Counted from the stretch's first letter, positions 1 through 9,363 are shown. The stretch: 64,000 nucleotides of DNA from CAVZCC01 sp963773765 (GCA_963773765.1 CAVZCC010000006.1:558001-622000), one strand, 5' to 3'. Notes: a model not told the origin generated them from the sequence alone. A program made the numbers and translations.

Positions 1-1037
1 CCGCGCTGTGCGACGACGACTACGAGTTCCTCGGGGTCCCGGACCCCGCGTTGGCCTCCAGCCTGGAGCACTGTGGGGAGATCGTCGCCGCGGCGGAGCG
101 CTGCGGCTTCGACAACGTGCTGCTGCCCTCCGGCTACGAGCTCGGCATCGACGCGGTCGCGTTCGCCGCCGCCATGGCGGTCCGGGTGGAGCGCATCCGG
201 CTGCTGGTCGCCATCCGCTGTGGCGAGGTGTGGCCACCACAGCTGGCCCGACAGCTCGCCACCCTGGACCACATGCTCGGCAACGGCCCCGACGGCGCAC
301 CGCGACTGAGCATCAACATCATCTCGTCGGACCTGCCCGGCGCTCCGATGCCAGGCGGTCCGCGCTACGCCCGCACGCTCGAGGTCATGGCGGTCCTCCG
401 CACGCTGCTGGAGGGTCGCCCGGTCGAGCACCACGGCGAGTTCTACGACCTGGAGCTGGACGCCCCCCGGATCACCCGTGGCCGTACCTGCCCGCCCTTC
501 TACTTCGGCGGCCTGTCCGACGACGCCCGTGAGGTGGCCGCCGCCGCGGCCGACGTCTACCTGATGTGGCCCGACACCGTCGCCGGTGCCGCCGCGGTGG
601 TGCAGGACCTGTCGGCACGTGCGGCATCGCGGGGCCGTGAGCTCCGGTTCGGGTTCCGGTGCCACGTCATCGTCCGCGACACCGAGTCCCAGGCCCGCGC
701 CGCTGCCGCCGACCTGATCTCCCGGCTGGACCCGGACGAGGGAGCGCGGATCCGGGCCCGGTCGCTCGACACCACGTCGGCCGGCATGGCCCGGCAGGCC
801 GAGCTACGGGACGGAGCCGACGACGACGGGTTCGTGGAGGACCACCTGTGGACCGGCATCGGACGGGCCCGCAGCGGCGCCGGTGCCGCCATCGTGGGCG
901 ACCCGGACCAGGTGCTGGCCACGCTGCAGGCCTACCGGGACGTCGGCATCGACTCCTTCATCCTGTCGGGCTACCCGCACCGGGCCGAGTGCGAGCGGTT
1001 CGCCCGCCTGGTGCTGCCCCGCATCCCCGGCCGCTGA
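1..1037 (+). CDS. LLM-class flavin-dependent oxidoreductase (5' truncated)
   Basis: The gene enters from outside the window; its frame is open from base 3 and about 344 residues are visible. It belongs to the bacterial luciferase superfamily of (beta/alpha)8-barrel monooxygenases, which use reduced flavin and oxygen. Seen elements are FDNVLLPSG, RIRLLVAIRCG followed by WPPQLARQ, and SINIISSD. Their order fits SsuD-like alkanesulfonate monooxygenases better than F420-dependent enzymes, but the substrate cannot be told. The C-terminal part (DQVLATLQAYRDVGIDSFIL) is the usual last helix-strand unit of the barrel. An internal TTG at 51 could be mistaken for a start, but coding sequence continues upstream of it. 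The next gene on the same strand begins 91 bases on. Confidence 0.85.
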   Translation, partial: ALCDDDYEFLGVPDPALASSLEHCGEIVAAAERCGFDNVLLPSGYELGIDAVAFAAAMAVRVERIRLLVAIRCGEVWPPQLARQLATLDHMLGNGPDGAPRLSINIISSDLPGAPMPGGPRYARTLEVMAVLRTLLEGRPVEHHGEFYDLELDAPRITRGRTCPPFYFGGLSDDAREVAAAAADVYLMWPDTVAGAAAVVQDLSARAASRGRELRFGFRCHVIVRDTESQARAAAADLISRLDPDEGARIRARSLDTTSAGMARQAELRDGADDDGFVEDHLWTGIGRARSGAGAAIVGDPDQVLATLQAYRDVGIDSFILSGYPHRAECERFARLVLPRIPGR

Positions 1038-1044
1038 CCCGCTC

Positions 1045-1074
1045 CCCCAATCGGGCCCGCTGCCCCAATCGGGC
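1045..1074. repeat. 12-bp direct repeat after the oxidoreductase gene
   Basis: The word CCCCAATCGGGC occurs at 1045-1056 and again at 1063-1074, a period of 18 bases. A GC-rich palindrome (CCGGGCGCCCG type) follows directly. It lies between two same-strand genes and may be part of a transcript end; no function is assigned. Confidence 0.4.
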
Positions 1075-1128
1075 GCCCGGGAGGCTGGTTGGTACCCTTG
1101 CCGCACATGCTGGGGAGACAGGTAGGGC

Positions 1129-3252
1129 GTGGACACTGACGGCCGTCGCGGGCGTCGTGAACCGATGGACGGCGGCGGGCGGACCGCCGCCCCTGCGCCC
1201 GCGGTCGAGTTCGTGCCCATGCCCGGCGGTGACCCGGCCGACTCCATGATCGACCTCCGGCCGCCGGGCGGCCCCGCGGCGGACGGCCGGCCCGCTCCCA
1301 TGCCGCCCGCCGGCCCGCCGTCCAGCACGGCGGCGCCCGCCCACGTCGTGGACGCGGCCCTGCCCGAGCCCGGTGCGTCCAGCCGGTCCGCCCCGGGTGG
1401 TGTGCCCGTCGCCGGCCACTGGGTGACCGACCCGGTCCGGACCCGGACCCGCCTGTCCAGGGGGATCCTCGTCACCGCCGCCGCCGCCGTGCTGGCGCTG
1501 CTGGCCGGGTCGATCGCCTCCGTGGCCCTGGGGTTCGCGGCCAACGCCCGGACCGGGTCGGGCGAGGACCTGTCGGCCGCCGCCGCCGAGGCGTCCGGAA
1601 CCCTTCGCGCTGCCGACGGTGTCCACGCCGGGGTCCTGGGTCTGGCCGCGGCGGCCCAGTCCGACGGTGCCGGCTCGGGGCCGTCCATGGGAGAGGTCCG
1701 CACCCGTCTGGGGGAACTCCGCGCCGCCACCGCCCCTGAGCTCCCGTCCGGTGTGGATCTGGACCGCCGGGTGGCCGCCGCGGAACGGGCCCGGGCGGCC
1801 TACACCGAGCAGGTGTCCGCCGCGCTCGACCGGGCCGAGGCGGATCCCGACGCCGTGGTCGGCGGCCTGGACGCCCTCGAACGCCGCCACGAGAACGTCG
1901 TGACGGAGTGGACCGCACTCGTCCGCGACCTCGGTCGAGCGGCCCAGGACCGAGCCGATGCCGCCCGAGGCCTGCGTTGGGCCGCGGCCCTGGTCCTGGT
2001 CCCGGCCGTCCTGCTGTCCGGCGCCGTGCTGTTCGGGTTGCACCGGCGGCTGCGCCGGGACCTGGACGAGCCCGTCGACCGGGTGCGGGCCATGGCGGCG
2101 CAGTTGGCCGGCGGCGACCTCGATGCCCGCTCCGGTGTGGCCGGCAGCACCGACGTGGCGGCGCTGGGCGAGGACGTCGACGCCGCCGCGGAGTCCCTGC
2201 ACCAGCACGTCCGTCGCCTCCGGCTGCAGGCCGAGTGGGGGGCGCAGAGCCGCATGATCTTCGAGGCGCTCGACCTGGTCGACGACGAGTCCGAGGCGCA
2301 CGAGGTGGCCCGCCAGGCGCTCGCCCTCATCGACGGTGAGCGTTCCGTGGAGCTGCTCCTGGCCCCCCACGGGTCCACCGAGCTCACCGCCGTGGCGGCC
2401 AACCCCAACGCCCCCCGGCCGGGATGCCCGGTGGACGAGACGGGCGGGTGCGTCGCCATCCGCCGGGCCCAGGTCGTCGTGTTCGACAGCTCCGAGTCGA
2501 TCAACGCCTGTCCCAAGCTGCGCAACCGCCCGACCGGCCCCTGCTCAGCGGCCTGCGTGCCCCTGAGCGTGGCGGGACGCCCGGTCGGCGTGCTGCACAC
2601 CGTGTCCGCCGACCGCCATCCGCCCGACGACCGGGTGGTCAGCCAGCTGGCCACCCTGTCGACGCAGCTGGGCAACCGCCTCGGGGCGCTGCGGGCGCTC
2701 GAGAGCTCCCGGCACGAAGCGGCCACCGACAAGCTGACCGGCCTGCCCAACCGCCGGTTGCTCGAGTCCCAGATCGCCACCCTCATCGAGCGGTCCACGC
2801 CCTTCGTCCTGGTGCTGGCGGACCTGGACAAGTTCAAGAACCTCAACGACAGCTACGGCCACGAGGTCGGCGACCGGGCCCTCCAGCTCTTCGCCCAGGT
2901 GCTCAGGGACAAGGTGCGCGGCAACGATGTGATCGCCCGGCTCGGTGGCGAGGAGTTCGTGCTCGTCTACCCGAACATGAGTGTGACCACGTCCATCGAG
3001 GCCATCGAGCGGATCCGGGACGGGTTGGCCAACACGCTCGCCGTCAGCCGGCTGCCGGAGTTCACCTGCTCGTTCGGCATCACGCACTCGGCGGTCGGCC
3101 GCAGTGGTGACGCCATCCTCCGCGTGGCCGATGCCGGGCTGCTCCGGGCCAAGGAACTGGGCGGTGACCAGGTCGTCTACGCCGATGAGACCTTGGCGGC
3201 CCGCATGTTCAGCGACGACGACCCACAGCCCGGTCGCCCGGCCACCCGCTGA
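1129..3252 (+). CDS. Membrane-bound diguanylate cyclase (HAMP-GAF-GGDEF)
   Basis: This protein makes cyclic di-GMP from two GTP at the membrane. It has 707 residues: a disordered proline-rich N-terminus (1-105), a membrane helix (about 112-136), an extracytoplasmic helical region, a second membrane helix (about 284-304), a HAMP-like linker, a GAF-like sensory region (about 375-520) and a C-terminal GGDEF domain. The active-site motif is GGEEF (606-610), a functional variant. RGND at 597-600 lies exactly five residues upstream and fits the RxxD inhibitory site, so product feedback is expected. The GAF-like part contains several cysteines (PGCPVDETGGC, NACPKLRNR, GPCSAAC), which could bind a metal or sense redox state; that is inference. 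The GTG start is preceded by TACCCT at 1093 as a possible -10. Confidence 0.9.
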   Translation: MDTDGRRGRREPMDGGGRTAAPAPAVEFVPMPGGDPADSMIDLRPPGGPAADGRPAPMPPAGPPSSTAAPAHVVDAALPEPGASSRSAPGGVPVAGHWVTDPVRTRTRLSRGILVTAAAAVLALLAGSIASVALGFAANARTGSGEDLSAAAAEASGTLRAADGVHAGVLGLAAAAQSDGAGSGPSMGEVRTRLGELRAATAPELPSGVDLDRRVAAAERARAAYTEQVSAALDRAEADPDAVVGGLDALERRHENVVTEWTALVRDLGRAAQDRADAARGLRWAAALVLVPAVLLSGAVLFGLHRRLRRDLDEPVDRVRAMAAQLAGGDLDARSGVAGSTDVAALGEDVDAAAESLHQHVRRLRLQAEWGAQSRMIFEALDLVDDESEAHEVARQALALIDGERSVELLLAPHGSTELTAVAANPNAPRPGCPVDETGGCVAIRRAQVVVFDSSESINACPKLRNRPTGPCSAACVPLSVAGRPVGVLHTVSADRHPPDDRVVSQLATLSTQLGNRLGALRALESSRHEAATDKLTGLPNRRLLESQIATLIERSTPFVLVLADLDKFKNLNDSYGHEVGDRALQLFAQVLRDKVRGNDVIARLGGEEFVLVYPNMSVTTSIEAIERIRDGLANTLAVSRLPEFTCSFGITHSAVGRSGDAILRVADAGLLRAKELGGDQVVYADETLAARMFSDDDPQPGRPATR

Positions 3253-3285
3253 GGACGGCCCGCTGCTCCCACATCCTGCGCTGCT

Positions 3286-3346
3286 CCCACGTTCTGTGCT
3301 GCCAACCGCGACCTCTGGGTCGCGTCCTGCATCACAGAACGGTGGG
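3286..3346. terminator. Bidirectional hairpin between converging genes
   Basis: An outer imperfect inverted repeat (CCCACGTTCTGTG at 3286-3298 with CACAGAAC plus GGTGGG from 3333) encloses a perfect 7-bp stem CGCGACC-TCTG-GGTCGCG at 3307-3324. It sits between the ends of the diguanylate cyclase and the carboxypeptidase genes, as expected for a shared terminator. There is no clear T-run. Confidence 0.5.
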
Positions 3347-3369
3347 GGGCGGAACGGTGGGGGGCTGTG

Positions 3370-4705
3370 TCACTGGCCGTTGGTGGACCAGTGCCAGGGC
3401 TCTGACGGCAGGTTGCGGAAGCCGTAGCTGCCGGCGTTGGCCCTCAGCCAGGCGAAGCCGGAGCTGCCACGGGTCAGCGTGGAGCCACCCTGGGTGAAGT
3501 CGATGGCCAGGCCCCGTTCGTGCATGGACTGGCCGGGCCGGGCCGTCGGCGGCGAGCACGACGATGCCGGCGCCTGGTAGATGGCGTAGTTGCTGGAACC
3601 GCAGTTGTTGCGCCGCACGGCGATCTGGCCGGCCGGGTCCCGGTAGCCACCGCCGCCGAAGTTGATGCCTGCCGCAGAGGCGGCCGACAGCAGCGCCTGC
3701 AGGTTGCCGGCGATGGACTGGTGCACCCGGATGCCGCCGACGGTCACGATCTCTCCGCTGCCGGTGATGACCGGCGGCGGGATGTCACCGCCGCCGCCAC
3801 CGCCCGAGCCCGCCGATCCGCCACCGGAGGAACGGGGGGTGAGTGCGGCGCGGTTCTGGGCGGCGCGCTGTGCGGCGCGGGCCTCGTCCGCGGCGCGCTG
3901 CGCTGCGATGGCCTTGGCGATCTCGGCCTGCTTGGCCGCGATGGTGCCGGACAGCTGGGTGTCGATGGCGGCGAGCGAGTCCGCCTCCGCGAGGGAGGCC
4001 TCCAGCCGCTGGTCGACCTGGGCTGCGAACGCCTGCTGCTTCTCGTAGGCGGCGTTGAGCTCGCCCAGCCGGTCCTGCACGACGGCCTTGTTCTGGGTGG
4101 CGCGCTGCTCGGCATCGGCCGCGGCGGCACGCTGGATGGCCAGGTCCTCCTGGGTGGAGCGGAACCGCTCGACCAGGTCGATCTTCTCGTTGGCCTTGAC
4201 CGACAGGAGGGTGCGCTTGTTGACGGCGTCGTTCACGTCGTCCACGCCCACGCTGGACATGGGCTCGGAGCTGCCGAGGGAGACGTAGGCCTCCACCGCG
4301 GACTCCCGCAGCTGCACCTTGATCTGGTCCAGCTCGGCCTGGGCCTGGGCCTGGGCGGCCTCGGCCGCGGACCGGTCGTTCTCGGCCTGGGTGACGGCAC
4401 GCTCGGCTTCCTCCACCCTGTCCTGCTGGGCACTCACGTTGGCGTTGAGTGCGCTCAGGGCGGAGGTGACCTCCGCATCGGTGGCCTGGAGGGCGTTGAC
4501 CTTGGAGGCCTGGGCCGCCTTCTCGGAGCGGACCTGGTCACGCTTGCGCTGCAGTTCCTGGAGGCTGTCACCGTTGCCGCCGGGGTTGTCACCCGAGGCG
4601 GCGGCGGGCAGTCCGACGAGGATGGCAGCGGCGGCCGATGGCGCCCACGAGGGCGCGGACCCGGCGGGCCGGACTGCGGAGGTAGTTGCGCGGAGTGGGT
4701 TTCAC
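3370..4705 (-). CDS. Exported coiled-coil M15 (VanY-type) D-Ala-D-Ala carboxypeptidase, frame broken once
   Basis: Probable cell-wall peptidase that trims the peptidoglycan stem peptide. From the GTG at 4705 the first frame gives a basic N-terminus (VKPTPRNYLRSPARRVRA). After one apparent extra base near 4640 the next frame continues with the hydrophobic stretch AAAAILVGLPAAASGD, together a good signal peptide. A long coiled coil follows (DSLQELQRKRDQVRSEKAAQ onward, ending about LEASLAEADSLAAID), as in secreted wall hydrolases of the PcsB type. The C-terminal 120 residues are a VanY-like domain: SMHERGLAIDF supplies zinc-binding His and Asp, and EPWHWS the terminal His. An upstream in-frame TGA excludes a start in the second frame alone. 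It converges with the diguanylate cyclase gene. Confidence 0.8.
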
Positions 4706-4764
4706 GTCGTCCTTGCGGTCGTTGTGATCGATCTCGGTCAACCGACGTTTCGTAACGAGACTGC

Positions 4765-4795
4765 AACCTAACACACTCACCCGTCACGATCGCAA
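4765..4795 (-). promoter_or_regulatory. Possible promoter of the M15 carboxypeptidase gene
   Basis: Read on the minus strand, TTGCGA (4795-4790) and TAGGTT (4770-4765) are separated by 19 bases and lie about 60 bases before the GTG start. The -10 fits the TAnnnT pattern seen across the window; the spacing is slightly long. Confidence 0.35.
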
Positions 4796-4859
4796 GCGGT
4801 CCCGGGCTCCACCCGTCACATCCTCTCAGCCGTGCGCGATCCCAGTCGTGGCAGGCGGG

Positions 4860-5688
4860 TCAGCGCTTCTGGCACGACGGGCAGAAGGTGGTGGACCGGG
4901 CGTCCACCACGGTGCGTCGCAGCTCGGTGGCGCAGCGGGAGCATGGTTCGCCGGCCCTTCCGTAACAGTCGAGGGCGTGCTGGTGGCTGCCGGAACCACC
5001 GAGTGCGTCGCGGTAGTCGCGCAGCGTCGTGCCACCGTGGGCGATCCCCTCGGCCAGGGCGTCCCGGATGGCGTCGCGCAGCGCGACGGCCTCCTTCCTG
5101 GTCAGCCGGCGGGAACGGGGGTGCACGCCGGCCCGCCAGAGCGCCTCGTCCGCGTAGATGTTGCCGACGCCGGCCACCGGGCGCTGGGACAGGAGCTGGG
5201 TCTTGACGAACCGGTCGTGGGCGTTGACCTCCTGCCGGAGTGCTTCGGGGGTGAACCCGTCACCGAACGGCTCGGGACCCAGCGCGGCGAGTGTGGGCAG
5301 GCGGTGGTGGTCACCGGCCGGGACCACCGCGACCCGGCCGAAGCGACGGACGTCGGTGAAGGACAGGCGCCGTCCGTCGTCCAGACGCCATGCGGCGCGC
5401 AGGTGGGGTTCGTCGGCCCCCGCCAGCGGCTCGCCGGCTCCGACCGCCAGACGGCCCGTCATGCCCAGGTGCACCACCAGTTCGTCGCGGGCCGCCACCG
5501 TCGTCGCGCTCCAGCGGGGCCAGCAGGTACTTGCCCCGCCGGCCCAGCTCGCCGAACCTGCCCCCGACCGCCAGCGGGGCCTCGTCGAACTTGGCCGACG
5601 GGAAGGCCCATGCATCGACGACCAGGCGACCCCGCAACGCCGGCGCGAGCTGGCGTCGGATCGTCTCCACCTCGGGCAGTTCGGGCAC
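4860..5688 (-). CDS. mutM: Formamidopyrimidine-DNA glycosylase, frame broken once
   Basis: Base-excision repair enzyme that removes 8-oxoguanine and formamidopyrimidines and cuts the abasic site. The N-terminus PELPEVETIRRQL follows the GTG start and supplies the catalytic Pro2 and Glu3; RRGKYLLAPL holds the conserved lysine. An apparent extra G near 5498 shifts the frame before DELVVHLGMTGRL. The rest is standard: SQRPVAGVGNIYADEALW, the helix-two-turn-helix region, and a C-terminal zinc finger with CYGRAGEPCSRC and FCPSCQKR. Restored length is about 276 residues, normal for the family. It is transcribed divergently from the ABC exporter operon, sharing a 150-base intergenic region with operator-like palindromes. 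Confidence 0.88.
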
Positions 5689-5748
5689 GCCCCGAGTGTG
5701 CCGCAGCCGGCGGGACCCCACCCCGCGGCCGGTCCCGGCCGACCACGG

Positions 5749-5826
5749 GTTATCGACATGACGTCGCCATCATGTCGACACGACGTCGACAACGTTGTAC
5801 GGTGTTGTCGACACAACGTCGACAAC
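5749..5826. promoter_or_regulatory. Three tandem 9-5-9 operator palindromes around a -10 box
   Basis: GTTGTCGAC-ACAAC-GTCGACAAC at 5804-5826 is a 23-bp palindrome with perfect 9-bp arms. A second copy at 5771-5793 has the same layout (left arm CATGTCGAC, 7 of 9 matching). A third, degenerate copy lies at 5749-5771 (GTTATCGAC-ATGAC-GTCGCCATC). TACGGT at 5798-5803 sits between the first two as a likely -10, so a bound protein would cover both the -35 region and the start site of the exporter operon. The operon's own TetR gene, third in line, is the obvious candidate repressor. The fpg gene on the other side may also be affected. Confidence 0.7.
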
Positions 5827-5840
5827 GAGGAGTTCCTCCC

Positions 5841-6972
5841 ATGTTTCTCGCCCGCCGCGACCTGGTCGCAGCGAAGGGCCGGTTCCTGCTGATGGGGACC
5901 GTGGTGGCCCTGATCGCCATGCTCGGTGTGCTGCTGGCCGGCCTGGCCTCCGGCCTGGTGGCCGCCGGCACCTCCGGGTTGGAGTCGCTCGACTTCACGG
6001 ACCTCGCCTTCCAGCCCGGGGCGGAGTCCACCTTCTCCCGCAGCTACCTCGAACCGTCCACGGTCGAGGACCTGTCCCGGGTGTCCGGTGCCACCGCCAC
6101 CCCGCTGGGTGTCTCGCTGTTCAACGCCCGCCACACCGCGGCCGACGGTGGTGCTCCCGGCGCGGCTGACGACGTGGTGGACGTGGCGCTGTTCGGCGTG
6201 GATGCCGGAGGGTTCCTGGCCCCGGAGGTCACCTCAGGAGACGCGCTGCAGACAGGACGGCGAGGACGGCGTGGTGATCTCACGCCAGCTGGCCGACGAC
6301 GGGGTCGCCGTGGGCGACACCCTCACCCTGGGCCTGGACGAGCGCAAGCTGCAGGTGGTCGGCGTCACCGAGGGCGGCACCTACGGCCACGTCCCGGTCG
6401 CCTTCGCCTCCCTGCCCGCGTGGCAGGACGTCACGGCCGGGGCCCGCACCGCGGACGGCACCGGCCTGGTGTCCTCGGTGGCGCTCCGCCTGGCCGACGG
6501 CGCCGACGCCGCGTCCGTGGAGCGGGCCGTCCCCGCGGTGGAGGTGGTCACCAAGCAGGAGTCGTTCAACGGGTCACCGGGCTACGTGGCCGAGATGTCC
6601 ACGATGATGCTCATACGCGGCTTCCTGCTGGTGATCTCCGCCCTGGTGGTCGCCGCCTTCTTCACCGTGTGGACGGTGCAGCGGCGGGGCCAGATCGGCC
6701 TGCTCAAGGCCATGGGGGCCAACAACGGCTACGTCCTCCGGGACGCCCTGGGCCAGATGCTGGTGGTGCTCGTGCTGTCCACGGCCATCGGCACCGTCCT
6801 GGGCCTGGGCCTCGGGCTCCTCATGCCGGCCAAGGCCCCGTTCAGCATGGAGCCCGGTCCCGTCCTCATCGCCGGCATCGCCCTGGTGGTCGCCGGCGTG
6901 CTTGGTTCCCTGGCCGCCGTCCGCCGCATCACCTCCGTCGACCCCTTGATCGCACTGGGAGCGCAACGATGA
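5841..6972 (+). CDS. FtsX-like ABC transporter permease, frame broken once
   Basis: Inner-membrane subunit of a MacB/LolCDE-type ABC transporter. The ATG at 5841 follows a purine-rich site (GAGGAG). An N-terminal membrane helix (about 15-40) is followed by an extracytoplasmic domain of some 200 residues. Near 6254 one extra base breaks the frame; after it the sequence runs on with DGEDGVVISRQLADDGVAVG. Three C-terminal helices (LIRGFLLVISALVVAAFF, LVVLVLSTAIGTVLGLGLG, GPVLIAGIALVVAGVLG) with the loop QIGLLKAMGA complete the FtsX fold. Restored length is about 377 residues. Its TGA overlaps the ATG of the ATPase gene (ATGA), so the two are translationally coupled. The exported substrate is unknown. 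Confidence 0.82.
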
Positions 6973-7701
6973 CCAGCACCACACCCGCAGGCACACCCTC
7001 CGGCCGGCACGGGGCGGCCCACGCCCTGGAGCTGCGCTCCGTCGACGTCGACTATGCCGACGGGGACCAGACCGTGCATGCCCTGGCCGGCATCGACCTG
7101 ACGGTCTCCCCCGGGGAGATGGTGGCGCTCATCGGTCCGTCCGGCTCCGGCAAGTCCTCGCTCCTGGCCGTGGCCGGTGCGCTGCTCGGACCCACCCGGG
7201 GCACGCGTCCTGCTGGACGGCATCGAGGTGGAGTCCATGGGGCCCCGGGAGCTGTCCCGGGTCCGGCGGGAGCACCTGGGGTTCATCTTCCAGTCCGGCG
7301 GCCTCTTCCCGTCGCTGACCGCGCTGGACCAGCTCCTGCTCGTGGAGGACCTCCGGGGACACCGGCCGTCCTCCGGCACCGACCGCGCCCGCGGCCTGCT
7401 CGGTGAGCTGGGACTGGGCGACCGGGTGGGGCACCGGCCCGAGCAGCTGTCCGGTGGTGAGCGCCAGCGGGTGGCCATCGCCCGGGCGCTGATGGGCAAG
7501 CCGGCGCTGCTGCTGGCCGACGAGCCCACCGCCAGCCTGGACCGGGCCCGGTCGGCGGAGATCGTGGAGCTGTTGGCGACCGAGACGCGCCGTCACGGGA
7601 CAGCGACGTTGATGGTCACCCATGACGCCGAGGGTCTCCAGCACGCCGACCGCGTGCTGGAACTGGTCGACGGCAGACTGGGTACGCCCGCCCCTGTGTG
7701 A
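6969..7701 (+). CDS. ABC transporter ATP-binding protein (MacB/LolD type), frame broken once
   Basis: ATPase partner of the preceding permease. Motifs in order: Walker A GPSGSGKSS, Q-loop FIFQSGG, signature LSGGERQRVAIARAL, Walker B LLLADEPT, and the switch histidine in MVTHD. One apparent extra base near 7203 separates the Walker A part from the rest (RVLLDGIEVESMG). Restored length is about 243 residues, normal for a stand-alone LolD/MacB-type ATPase. The start overlaps the permease stop by ATGA. A TetR gene follows after 13 bases, so exporter and regulator probably share one transcript. Confidence 0.87.
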
Positions 7702-7714
7702 GAGAGGACCTGCG

Positions 7715-8308
7715 TTGCCCAGGATCACCGGTGCCAACATCGAGGAGCACGTCCGGGCCCAGGAGGCGGCCATCCTGGACGCGGCCGCGCTCCTGTTCGT
7801 GCGCCAGGGCTACGGCGCCACGACGCTGGGTGACATCGCCGACTCGGTGGGGCTGGCCCGCAACTCGCTCTACCGCTACTTCCCGGACAAGGAGCACATC
7901 CTGCTCCGCTGGTTCGCCCGCGAGACCGGCCCGCTGGCCGCCCGGTCCGTGGCGGTGCTGGACGCCGACCGTCCGCCCCTCGAGCGCATCGAGGAGTGGG
8001 TCGACCTGCAGCTGGACTACGTGGCCGACCCGGCCCATGCCGTGGGCGCACAGCTCATGCAGGAGGCCGAGGCACTGTCCCCGTCGGCCCGCCGGCAGAT
8101 CGACGACGGCCACCGTCGCCTGTACGAGCTGCTGGGGCGGGTGGTGGTGGAGGTGACGCGTCGGCCGGCGGAGTCGGCGTTCACCACCTCCCTGGTCACG
8201 GCCATGGTGGCAGAGGCTGCCCGTCGCTCCCTGGAGCAACCCCTCCGGCCGCGGGAGCGCACGCGGCTGCACCGGGCCGTGCGTGCGGTCCTGGGCGCCG
8301 AGGGCTGA
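7715..8308 (+). CDS. TetR-family regulator of the ABC exporter operon
   Basis: Predicted DNA-binding repressor of 197 residues. The N-terminal helix-turn-helix is clear: ILDAAALLFVRQGYGATT, then LGDIADSVGLARNSLYRYF, then PDKEHILL. The C-terminal ligand domain is not assignable. The TTG start is chosen because AGAGAGGA lies just before it and the HTH begins at a normal distance. It is the third gene of the exporter operon, and the palindromes before the first gene are its likely targets. Autorepression released by the exported compound is the usual logic for such sets; the ligand is unknown. Confidence 0.85.
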   Translation: MPRITGANIEEHVRAQEAAILDAAALLFVRQGYGATTLGDIADSVGLARNSLYRYFPDKEHILLRWFARETGPLAARSVAVLDADRPPLERIEEWVDLQLDYVADPAHAVGAQLMQEAEALSPSARRQIDDGHRRLYELLGRVVVEVTRRPAESAFTTSLVTAMVAEAARRSLEQPLRPRERTRLHRAVRAVLGAEG

Positions 8309-8391
8309 GGGCCCCTGCCCGCCCGCCGGAGGGGAACGGCCGGCCCGGCACCCGCCGGTAGGATCCGCGGTTCCGGGACCAGGGGAGCGAC

Positions 8392-9348
8392 ATGTCGGCC
8401 AGCGGAGGCAAGAAGGCGATCATCGCGGCGTTCCTGGCCAACCTGGGGATCGCCATCGCCAAGTTCATCGGCTTCCTCATCACCGGCGCGTCGTCGATGC
8501 TCTCGGAGGCCATCCACTCCATGGCCGACACCGGCAACCAGGGCCTGCTGCTCCTCGGCGGACGCCGGTCGGAGCGGGCCGCCGACGAGGAGCACCCCTT
8601 CGGGTACGGCCGCGAGCGGTACTTCTGGTCCTTCGTGGTCGCCGTCGTCCTGTTCGCCCTCGGTGCGCTGTTCGCCATCTACGAGGGCATCCACAAGATC
8701 CAGCACCCCGAGGAGCTGGAGAGCCCGGCCGTGGCCATCGGGATCCTGGGCGTGGCGATCGTGCTGGAGGGCTTCTCCCTGCGCACCGCGGTGCACGAGT
8801 CCCGGCCGCTCAAGGGCGACGCCTCCTGGTGGCGTTTCCTGCGCACCTCCAAGGTGCCGGAGTTCCCGGTGGTCCTGCTGGAGGACACCGGGGCCATGAT
8901 CGGCCTGGTCGTCGCCCTCTCCGCCGTCACCGCCAACCTGGTCACGGGCAACTCGGTCTACGACGGCATCGGCTCGATCATCATCGGCCTGCTGCTGGGG
9001 GTCATCGCCATCTTCCTGTGCGTGGAGATGAAGAGCCTCCTGATCGGGGAGTCGGCCCTGCCCGCGGACCGCGCCGCCATCGATGCCGCGGTGGCCTCCA
9101 CCCCCGGGGTGGTCCGCCTGATCCACTCCCGGACCCAGCACGTCGGCCCGGAGGAGATCCTGCTGGCGGCCAAGGTCGAGTTCGAGCCCGGCCTGGACGT
9201 CGCAGGACTCGCCGAGGCCGTCGACCGGGTCGAGGCCCGGGTGCGGGCCGCGGTCCCGATGGTGAAGGTCATCTACCTGGAGCCGGACCTGTACCGCAAC
9301 CTCCCGGACGGCGGCCCCGGGGGTAACGTGACGCACGGCTCGAACTGA
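8392..9348 (+). CDS. Cation diffusion facilitator family metal transporter
   Basis: Membrane antiporter that moves divalent metal (probably zinc) out of the cytoplasm. It has 318 residues, six predicted membrane helices and a short C-terminal cytoplasmic domain. The metal site in helix 2 shows as His42 and Asp46 (SEAIHSMADTGNQ) and the helix-5 partner as E164/D165 (LLEDTGAM). HPFGYGRERYFW after helix 2 is typical of the ZnT9-like branch. The ATG follows AGGGGAG, and TAGGAT at about 8359 is a likely -10. A palindrome overlaps the stop codon, and a TetR gene follows on the same strand. Confidence 0.9.
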   Translation: MSASGGKKAIIAAFLANLGIAIAKFIGFLITGASSMLSEAIHSMADTGNQGLLLLGGRRSERAADEEHPFGYGRERYFWSFVVAVVLFALGALFAIYEGIHKIQHPEELESPAVAIGILGVAIVLEGFSLRTAVHESRPLKGDASWWRFLRTSKVPEFPVVLLEDTGAMIGLVVALSAVTANLVTGNSVYDGIGSIIIGLLLGVIAIFLCVEMKSLLIGESALPADRAAIDAAVASTPGVVRLIHSRTQHVGPEEILLAAKVEFEPGLDVAGLAEAVDRVEARVRAAVPMVKVIYLEPDLYRNLPDGGPGGNVTHGSN

Positions 9349-9363
9349 CGCACCCGTCAGTTC
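9342..9363. promoter_or_regulatory. Perfect 9-bp inverted repeat, TetR operator or terminator
   Basis: GAACTGACG-CACC-CGTCAGTTC has two perfect 9-bp arms and contains the stop codon of the transporter gene. It lies 72 bases before the TetR start. The core CTGACG...CGTCAG resembles TetR-family operators, so autoregulation is plausible. As RNA it would also form a stable hairpin and could end the transporter transcript. A further 7-bp inverted repeat (CGTGCAG...CTGCACG) follows at about 9366-9397. Confidence 0.5.

Noticed and set aside
4848..7406. An 852-codon plus-strand frame running through fpg, the permease and the ATPase
   Set aside because: Only the parts from 5841 (permease start) and 6969 (ATPase start) read as protein; the first third is antisense to fpg, and the later ends are frame-shifted copies of the true genes.
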